Positions 1-10,439 of a DNA stretch of 64,000 nt are shown here, piece after piece (within the stretch, counting starts at the first letter, position 1; each line of letters begins with the position of its first letter). Under the pieces are notes generated by a model. It was not told where the DNA came from and did no database searches. It worked only from the letters and a program-made list of their open reading frames with translations. Location of the stretch: positions 196,953,126-197,017,125 of the forward strand of contig OZ018321.1 of assembly GCA_963969495.1 (NCBI GenBank), in the 5' to 3' direction. A program made the translations under genes and the position numbers. The DNA comes from Ceratothoa steindachneri. Its lineage: Eukaryota > Arthropoda > Malacostraca > Isopoda > Cymothoidae.

Positions 1-1013
1 TTGTGATCGAACCTTTGTTTACCTCCATCTTTTACTCCGCCGCCAAGGGCGTCTGTTAAAAGTTGAATGGCAGTCTGAAGACCATTCTGAAAAAATTATG
101 TCATGCTTAGCCCCAAGAATCTTATCGATACCTGCCGGTTGCCCTGTTTGCCTGCAGATAATTTCCCCACAGAACTTTGGGTTTGCCCCCTTCGAACTCT
201 TCTATGGCCAGAATGTACGTAGACCCATGAGTATATTGAATTAACATTTTTTCAATCCCCGCCTAGATGAGGAGTTCAAGTCCTCGTATTTTTACGTGCT
301 AGATCTTAGAAACCGCTTGGAAGAATGCACCGATATAGCGTACAAAAATTCGAACTTAAATTTAGAAAAAATGTAGGACCTATTTTGACGTTAGGTCCAA
401 AAAAGGCGATTCAAGCTCGGTGAAGAGGTGCTGCTCCTCCTACCCACAAAGACAAGCAAGCTCTTGTCCCAATGGAAGGCCTTTTTCCAATCCTAGAAGC
501 CTGCGTTCCCGTAGATTACGTAATACATACCCCATCAGGGAACAAATTGTTTCATGTAAATATGTTAAGGCGCTCTCACCGCCCCGCATGCATTAATAAT
601 ATAATTGCCTTTGACGAAAAGGCAGTAATGGTAGCCTCTTCCATCTGAGCCTCTTAATTTAGTCCAAACTGTATGCGTCGAAGCGGACGAAAACTACCCT
701 CTCGCTTCGCTCCACGGTTCCCGTGTAAAGTCTAACCCGGAACTTGAATTAAACCCTAGTTGGAGCCCCCTCAGAACACGCAATTGGCTCTTTTGTTAAC
801 TGAATTCCCGATGTAATTTCTGAGAAGCCTAGTTTTTCCTTTGTACTTTGAGCGTGATATAACCCTTACCACCCAGGAGCCTATTAGATCTAAGCTCTAC
901 ACTGTACTCGTTCACTTGCGCCCTACTTTTAAAGCAAAAGTTGAAAACTTGCTAAAAATAGGAATAATTGAACTTTCCACGTTGAATTATTGCTCTTTCA
1001 TTCTTATGGTCGG
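1..1013 (+). pseudogene. Left half of older Gmr1-like Ty3/gypsy element (integrase end to RT start)
   Basis: This is a frameshifted pol remnant. The first 240 bases encode the end of an integrase core (the conserved FAPFELFYGQNVRRPMSIL stretch lies at about 187-240). A GPY/F-type stretch (VLLLLPTKTSKLLSQW) follows at about 425-475, and VDYVIHTPSGNKLFHVNML at about 510-570. The reverse transcriptase N-terminus is at about 841-1011 and ends at SYCS-FILMV-like residues. Integrase therefore precedes RT. The reading stops exactly where the LTR of element B begins, and the same RT resumes at 7851, so B sits inside this gene. The protein is clearly related to elements B and C but diverged from them, so this is an older, separate family. 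It has many stops and cannot be functional. Confidence 0.8.
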
Positions 1014-2329
1014 TGTGAGTAGAACGGTCTGAGGCCGCTTAAATTCAGCCGCTATCACATGTTTAGAAACACATGGCTACCCACGTGCATCTTCGAGAAA
1101 AAGCAGAGCGCGTTATCGCCCACCTTAGCAAATATTTAATCAGGTAGGTTCATTCCCCCCATTTTGCCTCCAGACGTCGATCTCGCCAGATTGAGTTAGG
1201 CTTATGGACAGATAAGGTATTTTCCCAGGCGCGATGGGGGCATTCCCCCGAAGTTCCCCACTCAATTATCCCTTACGCAATGGAGATGGCTCCGGGTCCT
1301 TATACAATAGCATTCCCCAATGAGATCAGATCAAATCCAAATTATCTTCGCGAGGCATCACGCTGATCCGGTCTCCCTTGAGCCCAATAAGGGACTCCAT
1401 ACCTCGAGAACCACCTAATTTGTCCAAAACGGGAGAATATCCATTGAGTGCCAAGGTTCGAGCCTTCCAGACGCCAAGTCAACAAGGCCCCCCTGTTGTT
1501 CAGAAAAAGAACAACGTTAGAACAGCTATTGTTCTTTGAGCCCATTGACAAGAGACGTTTATCACCCTCCCCCCTGTTGTTCAGAAAGAGAACAACGTAA
1601 AACAGCCATTGTTCTTCAAGCCCGTTCGTAAAGAAACGGTTCTCATTCACAAGACATAACGTCAGGATACTTTAATTCCCCCCCCCCCCCCGCATTTAAC
1701 GTTCTTCAAGAGAATGGTTGGTTTCAACGATAACCTCCATTGTTCATCTAGAACATCCCCGATTTGCTGTCACAAAGATCGTTCGTCCCTCCGAGCCCCA
1801 CTTCACTCTCACTCTTTGAAGACAGTCCTTCCCCTTCGCTAAGGACAACCCCGAAAAGAACCCTTCTGCCGGTAATCACCAGTGGACCGAAGATTCCTTC
1901 GCATCGTTTTCCTCTGCACAACAACCTTGTAATTACGTAAGCTGAGCATTACCTTTGATTATCTAACCTTTTATCCACGCTAACTTGTGCTTTAAATGGT
2001 TTAGCGAACCATCCCATCCCTTTAATTTTTATTTGTTTACCTTTTTAAATCTCTCCAAATCTTAATCCTCGGATTAGTCAGATTTTCCCACGACCCTTTC
2101 CATTCTCCGTTTATGTGAACATTTTCCTTTTTGTGTGTTGTTAATAGTTTAATTAATAAAACTCTATTTTATTAATGATAGCCATATTATTATCCTTGAG
2201 CTCCGTTTCACTTCTTAAGCATATTGAAGATAAATAACCTCGGTCAATCAGATTACCACGCACACGAAATATTAGAATAATTACTTCAACGAATAGTTAT
2301 ATATGGTATATCGTCGAGAGTCTATTCTA

Positions 2330-2331
<2 letters not shown>
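1014..2331 (+). mobile_element. 5' LTR of Gmr1-like element B
   Basis: It matches 6467-7850 over its full length and the reverse complement of 36708-38010. It starts TGTGAGTAGAACGG and carries a polyadenylation signal AATAAA at 2155-2160. Its last base shared with the 3' LTR is at 2323. After that come a short TATTCTACGA stretch and a (TA)n tract, then the primer-binding site. To the shared point it is about 1,310 bases against 1,384 in the 3' LTR. One fewer copy of an internal repeat of about 80 bases accounts for the difference. Several substitutions separate the two LTRs, so the insertion is not recent. Confidence 0.85.
1492..1650 (+). repeat. LTR minisatellite, 2 units of about 81 bp
   Basis: Units begin CCTGTTGTTCAG at 1492 and 1573. 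Each carries TTGTTC, a spacer of 7 bases, then GAACAA (or a slightly mutated form), followed by an ACAGCCATTGTTCTT-like stretch. The 3' LTR of the same element has three units. Confidence 0.85.

Positions 2332-2372
<41 letters not shown>
2332..2372. repeat. (TA)n microsatellite at LTR/PBS junction
   Basis: Pure TA dinucleotides lie between the 5' LTR of element B and its primer-binding site. The same position in element C has (TA)n at 36613-36693. Confidence 0.95.
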
Positions 2373-2373
<1 letters not shown>

Positions 2374-2383
2374 TATTTAAATT

Positions 2384-2397
2384 TGGTATCAAGTGGG
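2384..2397 (+). other. Putative primer-binding site of element B
   Basis: TGGTATCAAGTGGG lies directly after the (TA)n tract. The equivalent in element C is TGGTGTCAAGTGTG. A leading TGG, complementary to a tRNA CCA end, and position after the LTR fit a tRNA-primed start. Resemblance to the 3' end of a leucine tRNA is my inference. Confidence 0.5.
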
Positions 2398-2698
2398 TGA
2401 GGTTTAACGCTATATCTTTGCAAACACTGGTCTTAGTCGAGTGAAGCATAGTGTTATTTGTTATAAGAATAGAGTATAGAAGTTCCTTTTTGATTAACGA
2501 TTGCCTACCCTTTTTGAAACTTAAGAAGCTGGAGTAGCTCAAGAAACTGTTATAATAATTTGTTGTGTTTTTTTTGTTTTATTTTAGTCATTGGTTATCT
2601 AGGTCGAGAAACCAATTACGAATAGGTCAGTGCCCATATTTTAGGTAGGCTAATTCTCTAGAAGGCATAATTCTTATTGCAAGGAATTTAGTGCAAAT

Positions 2699-4121
2699 AT
2701 GACTTAGTTCGAAATCTTCAAAGCGCAAGGAGAATCCTTGGGACTTTCTGGAAGAGAATTGTTTGAGTACGGTAAAGAGGGTCAACTAACGAAAAGAGAA
2801 AAGTTAAGAGAAGAAAGGCAAAGAGAAGGAGAAATCTAACGAGAAGAAAGAGAAAGAGAAATCCAACGAGGCGAAAGAGAAAGAGAAATCCAACGAAAGA
2901 AAGAGAAAGAGAGGAACGGAAAAGACAAGCTGAGCTTCACCATCAGCTTGAAATGGCAAAAGGACAGGTCGAAATACAATCAGTCAGTTCACATTCAGAA
3001 GCCCCGCCCAATCTCCCACTTAAGCTCCCCAATTTTCAGGGATGGAGAGGATTTCGGAGCATTTTTAGCCACTTCGAAAAGATCCTCGAGATCAATAACC
3101 TGGATCTGGAGGCTGAAGGTGTAGTAAGATTACTTCCGCTGTTAAATTTTAAATTACGCGACATTTTCGTATCTATACCATCTGAATGTAAAATCGACTA
3201 CAGCACCTTAAAGGCTGAGTTATTGGCCGCTCATAATATGACTCATAATATGTGAAAGCATATACCGCCTTGGCTACTGAGAAAGGCTACATTCTTCAAA
3301 GGAATTTTAAATTCTGGTTTGAATCCTCAAAGGGTGATCCTAACTACGTGTCCTTAACAGAATTCGTGTTGCAGGATCAATTTTTTGGCGTCTCTCCCGA
3401 TGGAGATCCGCGCGTTCGTCAAGAATCGTCGGTGCCAGACCTTTAAAGAGTGTACCGAAGATTGGATGTCTATGCCACCAGCCATAATTTATGCCCCAAG
3501 GAGAATCAAACTTCTTACAGATCCCCCTACCAGGAAAGAAAGAAGGATTGTCGCCCCTTCCCAGGAAAGTCGACGAAGTTTCCGAGCCCCGTAAAACCAA
3601 AATACTTCTTCCCACCAAATCAACAACCGAACACTAAACCTTCCGTTAAGATTTCTCTTCCATCACTCTTCCTGAAGCGACCAATCATATGCTTCATCTG
3701 TGGTGTAGAAAACCACATGAGCTGGAATTGCCCCCCAAATTCTAGGCCTCAAAGTGGACCAGCCCACCAAGTTCACCAGATGGATGCCACTCCGTCTTCC
3801 CCGGTGGTGCAGACCCAAGCAGCAACTTCTTCCCTTCCATCAGGCCACCAGGTAAATTTTATTCTTGATAAAAGTTCCCCGGGAACTTTGAAATTCGAGG
3901 AGGGTAGCGTAAAGGGCTGCCGTGTATCTACCATCGTCAGGGACACAGGGTGCACGTGTTTCATCGTGTCCGACGAGCTGCTCTCCCCAGTGGACCCTAA
4001 CCACGAAAAATTTCTGGTGATACATGACTATCTTGGGCGGGAAACCGATTCTCCATCGTTAGATGTTACCTGCAGTGTCAATATTATGATGGCTGGGCTG
4101 AAGTCATTTCAGCATCCATAA
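2699..4121 (+). pseudogene. gag-pro: Element B gag and protease (broken)
   Basis: The start ATG at 2699 is the one preserved in element C; in B the third codon is a stop. Next come a purine-rich, Glu/Arg-rich segment (about 2790-2930), which looks like a charged helix, and a capsid-like stretch (about 2950-3250). A CCHC zinc knuckle (CFICGVENHMSWNC) lies at about 3688-3730. The aspartic protease active site (RDTGCTCFIVSDELL, DTG intact) lies at about 3940-3985. Knuckle and protease share one open frame of 223 codons, 3450-4121. At 3250-3288 the gag region carries 39 bases identical to part of this element's own RT, replacing capsid sequence that is present in C. The proteins would form the particle and process it. 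Confidence 0.8.
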
Positions 4122-4320
4122 AATTTTGTTCCGTACTTATATGACGGAGCCCTCAAGTAAGCTCTGACCTCGTGTCCATGGTTCCCTTCCTCAAGGCCGA
4201 GCTAAGAAGGAAGCCCAGGAGCCCATCCCCCTCAGAACCCCAATACCGTCCGAATTCTCGGAGATCCTTAACCAGGACTTTAGGCGCAAAGATCAGAAAT
4301 TTAAGCCCGGTGATGAAGTA
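4122..4320 (+). other. Site of integrase deletion in element B
   Basis: In element C about 1 kb of integrase lies between protease and the GPY/F region (about 34655 down to 33607). In B the sequence that follows protease in C runs to about 4280 (ACCAGGACTTTAGG) and then jumps directly to GCAAAGATCAGAAATTTAAG, which in C lies at the end of integrase. A short AGG at both C breakpoints could be microhomology. Confidence 0.75.
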
Positions 4321-4362
4321 CTCCTGCTCCCTCCCACAGCGAGTAATAAATTACTGAGCCAA

Positions 4363-5202
4363 TTGAAAGGTCCGTACTCGGTCCGCGAGGTCCGAGGACC
4401 GGTAGATTACCTCCTTGGTTTCTCAGCAGGCGATAAGCTCTACCACATCAACTTGTTGAAAAAGTACCACCGACGCGCCCATGGAGATACGTTCGTAGCA
4501 CTGGACGAAACATCGGCGCTTGAAGAGGATTACCCCGCGGAGTCCCTTAATGTCATACAGACAGTGTTCATCCACCCTGATGGCGATTACCCTCTTGCTT
4601 TCCTGCCAGGCGAGTCTTTTGAACCCTCCGACCTGGATATTGACGCGCAGCTGACACCACATAAAAAGAGTCAGCTACAAGAACTATTATGTCAGTTCCA
4701 CGACGTTATTTTAGATAAGCCTGGATGCGCTACTAGTTTCGAGCATGATATTAAATTACCGACTTTAGAACCTGTCCATTCAAACCCGTATCCCATGCCG
4801 ATTCATTTACGCCAAGCTTTTAACGCCAAAGTCAATAATTTGATTAGTTTAGATATAATAGAACCTTCCACCTCTAGTTATTGTTCCATAATCATCATGG
4901 TAAAGAAACCTGATGGCTCTTATCGGATGTGCATCGACTTCCGGAAGTTAAATTCGGTAACTGTGTTTGACGCCGAGCCCATCCCGTTGGTATACCAAAA
5001 CCTCCACCTTTTTGAAGACGCCAAGTTCATCTCAGAACTTGATTTGTGCAAGGCGTATTACCAAATTTCCCTCGGGCCCGATGTGAAAGCATATACCGCC
5101 TTGGCTACTGAGAAAGGCTTAATGCAATTTAAGCGCCTTCCTTTCGGCCTTGTGAACGCTTGTAGTAACTATAACCACCTCATAAGAAGGTTGTTAGATT
5201 GA
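4363..5202 (+). pseudogene. pol: Element B GPY/F region and reverse transcriptase, longest open frame
   Basis: This 279-residue open frame begins at the GPY motif (residues 3-5, with RGPVDYL at 11-17). DKLYHINLLKKYH is at about 24-36. The RT begins at about residue 120: KKPDGSYRMC at 181-190, IDFRKLN at 191-197, ELDLCKAYYQ with the first catalytic Asp at residue 227, and RLPFGL at 258-263. The frame ends at a stop at 5202. RT continues after it as SFYFKNVYF (about 5214-5240), where the catalytic Asp is replaced by Lys, so this copy is inactive. GPY/F is normally the integrase C-terminus; here it lies directly upstream of RT. Confidence 0.85.
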
Positions 5203-6042
5203 CTTCCGAAAGTCTCCTTTTACTTCAAAAATGTCTACTTCGCTACTCGTGAATGGAGTCATCATTTAACCACCCTATTAGCTCTCTTCGAGCGACTGCG
5301 CGAAAATGGCCTCACCATTGCCCAAGTAAATGCCATTTTGCCCTCGAAACCATAAAATACTTGGGTTTCAAAATAGGACAAAGCCAGTTAGGTCCATAGG
5401 AGGACAAGATTACGGCAATCGCCCACATGCCACTCCCGAATACAAAGAAGCAATTAAGATCATTCCTAGGATCAGCATCTTACTATCAGCGATTTGTTCC
5501 GAATTTCGCTGCAATTTCGGCGCCCCTCAGCACCCTTTTAAAAAAGAATTCCCGCGATCGACTACGTTAGAATGATGTCGCTGTTTCACATTCTAATCAG
5601 CTCAAGAGTAAGTTCATTTCTGCCCCCAGTTTGAAGTTGCCCAACCCGGAAAAATCCTTTGGGATTAAGACCGACGCGAGCAACGAGGGTATTGGAGGTG
5701 TACTCCTTCAATGTGAGGATGACGGAACGAGTCATCCAGTTGCATATGCTAGTCGCCAGTTATTACCACGCGAAAAGAGATATGCCACTAGAGAGAAGGA
5801 GCTCTAGCAATTATATGGGTTATTGACAAGTTTAAAGTGTACTTGATAGGAAAAGAATTTCAGATAGGAACTGACCACTGCCCGTTGGCCTATATTCGGA
5901 ATGTATGACACTCCAACCACTGAATTATGCGCTGGAGTCTACTCTTGCAAGAGTACCAATTTAAGATAAATTATATCAAAGGTTCCGATAATCAGGTCAC
6001 TGACGCACTCAGTAGGAATGCGTTACCAAATAGTGTAAATTA
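5203..6042 (+). pseudogene. pol: Element B RT C-terminus and RNase H, frameshifted
   Basis: Pieces in different frames cover the RT thumb and connection and RNase H. Visible motifs are KTDASNEGIGGVLLQ (about 5668-5712), HPVAYASRQLLPREKRYAT (about 5733-5790), and TDHCPLAYIRNV near 5872-5905. A one-base loss near the RNase H catalytic Glu (about 5790-5800) shifts the frame compared with element C. The end matches the DALSRNAL-type C-terminus in C, and stops near 6042. RNase H degrades the RNA strand during cDNA synthesis. Confidence 0.8.
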
Positions 6043-6450
6043 ATTTCGAAATTCGTAGGATTAGGATCTCCATGTATGTATATACCGTCTTATACGACTT
6101 AAATTAGATTCTCTTGTAATATAATTAGTCACTGTATATGTTTTAATTTTGTAACTCAATGTCTATTTTTTTTCGTATGTGTACATATATATTTGTATCT
6201 AATAAATTACTTATAAATTATTTTGTCCCATATGTACTAATTTTATATTATTTCATCTTTCCATGTCTCTTTTATGGTTAATTTTGTATTAACGGTTAGT
6301 TTCCCCTATAATAAAAAGATCAACATAATCATATGTTTTGGGGTAATAATCGCTAAGTGCATGAAGGTATGGTCGGTGCAAGAAAGCAAGCTTTCCACAA
6401 CGGAACTCTATGGTTGTCCCTTCTCTCTTATTTTTCGAAGTGACAACTTC
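6043..6450 (+). other. Element B 3' untranslated region
   Basis: About 400 AT-rich bases with no coding signal lie between the RNase H stop and the polypurine tract. The block is matched, in reverse complement, by 31490-31890 in element C. Confidence 0.65.
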
Positions 6451-6466
6451 CCTTGGAATGGAGGGG
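6451..6466 (+). other. Putative polypurine tract of element B
   Basis: CCTTGGAATGGAGGGG abuts the TG start of the 3' LTR. Element C has a near-identical tract (CCTGGAATGGAGAGG) at the same place. This is where plus-strand DNA synthesis is expected to be primed. Confidence 0.65.
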
Positions 6467-7850
6467 TGTGATAGAACGGTCTGAGGCCACTTAAATTCAG
6501 CCGCTATCACATGTTTAGAAACACATGGCTACCCACGTGCATCTGCGAGAGGAAGCAGAGCGCGTTATCGTCCTCCTTAGCAAATATTTAATCAAGGAGT
6601 TACATTCGCCCCGTTTTGCCTGCAGACGTCGATCTCGCCAGATTGAGTTAGGCTTATGGGCAGATAAGGTATTTTCCCAGGCGGGACCGGGGACTTCCCC
6701 CGAAGTCCCCCACTCAATTATCCCGTACGCAATGGAGACGGCTCTGGGTACTTATACAATAGCATTCCCCAATGAGATCAGATCAGATCCAGATTATCTT
6801 CGCGAGGCATCACGCCGATCCGGTCTCCCTTGAGCACAATAAGGGACTCCCTACCTCGAGAACCACCTTATTTGTCCAGAAGAGAACAATATCCCTTGAG
6901 TGCCAAGATTCGAGCCTTCCAGATGCCAAGTCAACAAGGCACCCCCTGTTGTTCAGAAAGAAAACAACGTTAGGACAGCCATTGTTCTTTGAGCTCGTTG
7001 ACAAGAGAGGTTTCTCCCCCTCCCCCCTGTTGTTCAGAAAGAGAACAAAGTTAGAACAGCCATTGTTCTTTGATCCCGTTGAAAAGAAACGGTTATCCCC
7101 CCCCCCTGTTTTTTAGAAAGAAAACAACGTTAGAACAGCCATTGTTCTTCAAGCCCGTTCGTCAAGAAACGGTTCTTATTCCCAAGACATCACGTCAGGA
7201 TACTTTAATTCCCCCCCTCCTTTTAACGTTCTTCAAGAGAACGATTGGTTTCAACGATAACCTCCATTGTCCATCTAGAACATCCCCGATTTGCTGTCAC
7301 AAAGCCCGCTCGTAACTCCGAGCCCCACTTTGCTCTCACTCTTCGAAGACAATCCTTCTCCTTCTCTAAGGAGAAGCCCCCAAAGAACCCTTCTGCTGGT
7401 AATCACCAGTAGACCGAAGATTTCTTCGCATCGTCTTCCTCTGCACAACAACCTTGTAATTACGTAAGCTGAGCACTACCTTTAATTATCTAACCTTCTA
7501 TTAACGCTGCCCTGTGCTTTAAATAGTTTAGCGAACCATCCCATCCCTTTTTTTTTTATTTGTTTACTTTTTTAAATCTCTCCAAATCTTAATCCTCGGA
7601 TTAGTCAGATTTTCATACGACCCTTTCCATTCTCCGTTTATTTGACATTTTTCTTTTTGTGTGCTGTTGATAGTTTAATTAATGAAACTCTATTTTATTA
7701 ATGATAGCCATATTATTATCCTTGAGCTCCGTTCCACTTCTTAAGCATATTGAAGATAAATAACCTCGGTCAATCAGATTTCCCACGCTCACGAAATATT
7801 AGAATAATTACCTCAACGAATAGTTATATATGGTATATCGTCGAGAGTCT
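6467..7850 (+). mobile_element. 3' LTR of Gmr1-like element B
   Basis: It starts TGTGATAGAACGG and runs to TCGAGAGTCT, the last base shared with the 5' LTR. An inverted repeat TGTGATAG (6467-6474) and CTATCACA (6504-6511) sits at its outer edge. It has three minisatellite units at 6945, 7026 and 7105. The polyadenylation signal seen in the other LTRs is AATGAA here. The terminal stretch and (TA)n tract found beyond this point in the two 5' LTRs are missing, and the host RT resumes at 7851. Part of the LTR end and host target were probably deleted together. Confidence 0.85.
6945..7184 (+). repeat. LTR minisatellite, 3 units of 79-81 bp
   Basis: Units start at 6945, 7026 and 7105. Units 1 and 2 carry TTGTTC and GAACAA (or AAACAA) arms around 7 bases. 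Unit 3 has a mutated left arm (TTTTTTAG). Confidence 0.85.
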
Positions 7851-8930
7851 TTTCGCATCCGCGTAGACTTTATTAACCTGAACGCCGTAACAGTTTTCGA
7901 CGCTGAGCTATCCCTTTGATAGACCATAGAATAGACCTATTTGAAGAGGCCAAGTTTATTTCAGAGATAGACTTGCGTAAGGCCTACTATCAATCCGGTT
8001 TAAGAATAGTGACGGAAATACACCGCATTTCCTACATAAAAAAGCTTTATGCAGTTTAAGCGCCCACCTTTTGGTTCGGTTACTGCCTGTAGTAACTATA
8101 ATCGAATGATGCGCAGGATACTGCATGGGCTCAGTAACATTTCGTTTTACTTTGATAACGTTTACATGGCCACTCAGACATGGGAGCAGACTCTTATCTC
8201 CCTCCACTCGCTCCTCAATAGGCTTCGTGATCACGGCCTCACTTTAGGTCGTAGCATGTGCAATTTCACCTATAGCACTATTAAATACCTTGGTTTCCAC
8301 ATTGGTGAAAATCAAATGGCTCCTTAGAAAAAAAGGTAAAGGCCATTGCCAACATGCCCCTCCCGCGTACTAAAAAGCAATTACACTCTTTTCTCGGGTC
8401 GATATCCTTTTGCCGACGATTTATCCCCAATTTTGCCGCCTGAAGATTTATTGAATATTGGATCGTATCCTATATTACACCAAATAAACGAAAAACTAAC
8501 ATCAGCTCCCATACTAAGACTCGCAAACATGAACCTAGCTTTTGGGGATACGAACGGGCGTTTGTAATAAAGGCATCGGTTGCGGCTTGCTCCAGTATGA
8601 TAAAGACGCTGACAATTACCCTATTGCGTACACTGGCTGGAAGCTCTCGTCACGCAAAATGAACTATGCGGTCATAGAACTTGAAGCTCTAGCGATCGTA
8701 TGGAGTGTACAGCAATTCCAAATATATTTGTTAGGTAAGGAGTTCGTGATCGAAACCGATCATCGCTAATTGGCTTACTTAAAGAATTGTAAAATCCAAA
8801 ACGGAAGGCTTATGCGTTGGAGTTTACTTTTAATGGAATACCAGTTTCGAAAATGTTACATTGAAAGACACAGAAAACTGTGTTGCAAACTGTCTACGTA
8901 GGAATCCAATCGAGGATCCTTTCCCTGCGA
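7851..8930 (+). pseudogene. pol: Right half of older Gmr1-like element (RT and RNase H)
   Basis: The RT resumes at FRIRVDF-NLNAVTVFDAE (7851-7908) after breaking off at 1011. KFISEIDLRKAYYQ is at about 7950-7990. MQFKRPPFGSVTACSNYN is at 8049-8102. The active-site box reads SFYFDNVYMAT (FYFDN at 8145-8159), then TIKYLGFHIG at 8278-8310. RNase H follows: GCGLLQYDKDADNYPIAYTGWKL near 8580-8645, ELEALAIVWSVQQFQIYLLGKEFVIETDHR to 8769, then GRLMRWSLLLMEYQF near 8805-8850. There are several frameshifts. Together with 1-1013 this is one gene interrupted by element B, short of about five or six codons (KKPDG and perhaps S) at the junction. Confidence 0.85.
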
Positions 8931-10197
8931 TATAAAATGTATTAAGCATTGTACTCCCGTGCATATAATCGACCCTGTGTACTCGTTTTTGTTTTTTATA
9001 ATTCACCATGTATATTTATGTTCCTTGTTCTCATGTAAAAAAAAATTTCCTTTTGTATATATTTGCCCTTTATTTTTATTGATATTTAGTTCCAATACCC
9101 TTTTAGGAAAAAATCCCCTTAATTTTTGTTTGTAACTCGCATTTAGTTACTTTGGGTTTTTTGGACGCTGGTTAACAACCATACTCTTTTTAAATATACC
9201 TTGCACAAGGGCTTAAACGAAAGTAATTCATTCATTCATTTCCCATACACGACTTCTCCCATGTTTGGGAAAGCCCTATTTCCTCCTCTTCGCATCAGTA
9301 AAACGTCATCTTCGGAAAGGCAGGCGTGTGAGGGGACGCCTTCGAATGACCCCCGTGAGAAGAAGCCCCCTCGGAAATACCCCTCACTTCTTTCAAGACC
9401 ACGTGAGAATTTTAAAAATTTTGAGATAGAATCCGTCCCTCTTAATCACCCGTCACAGTTGTGTTTGCTTTCGGACGCCACTCATCCCCACTTCCCCTGC
9501 GATAACAAAGTGCACAGCCATATTAACCCTACCCATATATCACGTGGCAAGTTTCATCGTCTGAAACGACGCGTTATCATAAAATGTGTTTTCTCAGACT
9601 GGCGATGAGAATCCCCTAGGGACCGCAAAGCCCTGAGGCGTCTATCCGATCAGCCACCCGAGTAATTAACCTGAAGCTCACAATCTCCCGAGGAGCTTGA
9701 AAGCACGCCATTCACTCTGTTCAGACTGCCGTCTATTTCCCGTGAACCTCTGTAACTCGTCGTAGTACCTCGTCGAAGATCTTGCCAGCAGATCTACCTT
9801 TGTTAAACTTTGACCCCTGTTCAGAAGAAAGCTATCGAGCCCCATTCTTCCCGGAGAGTTGTGTGGCCCTCTCATCTTCACCACCCCTTCAAGATTTCCG
9901 TTCTTTCGAGACTGAGACTTCCAGCCGATCTGCAGAATCGTCTCGAGTTGAGATTATGTCTCTCTGGAGCATAGAAAATCTTATTCTTCATCGCGAAGTA
10001 ATCCAACAGCATCTTTGAGTCCTCGTTAGGATTCCCTAAAGTATCTTCTAAAAGACCTGTGCCGTTGTCTTCTACCCCTCCCCCTTCCAATTTGCCTGCG
10101 CTTGACGGTAAAGCAATCTTGTGTGGTCATTCCCAGATTACCTCGTTAATCTTCACTTAATTCATTTAACTACCGAAAGTAATTTGTTCACCCCTTT

Positions 10198-10199
<2 letters not shown>
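8931..10199 (+). other. 3' region and possible LTR of the older element
   Basis: After the RNase H end there are about 220 AT-rich bases. Then comes a C/T-rich, relatively GC-rich block (about 9160-10190) ending in a (TA)n tract. Composition, position after RNase H and the (TA)n end resemble the B and C LTRs. No second copy exists in the window to prove LTR identity. Open frames here (for example 9201-9608) have no motif I recognise. Confidence 0.35.

Positions 10200-10247
<48 letters not shown>
10200..10247. repeat. (TA)n microsatellite
   Basis: About 24 uninterrupted TA units at the right end of the possible LTR block. Confidence 0.95.
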
Positions 10248-10250
<3 letters not shown>

Positions 10251-10439
10251 TGTCACCTTTTATTATCTATTTTAAAATTTTATTTTGGGGTATTGTCTTT
10301 AAATATCCTTTTAAACTGCAACTTGGTAAGCCATTAGTATAAACGCGGTCAACCGTAAATCACACTCTTTATTAATCGCCCTCGAACATTTTCAAGCGGC
10401 CTATGGTCAGCTGTATGCTTCTGTTTGTGTATGACTCTG

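Noticed and set aside
9201..9608. 135-codon open frame
   Set aside because: No recognised motif, and it lies in the C/T-rich block that is probably an LTR.
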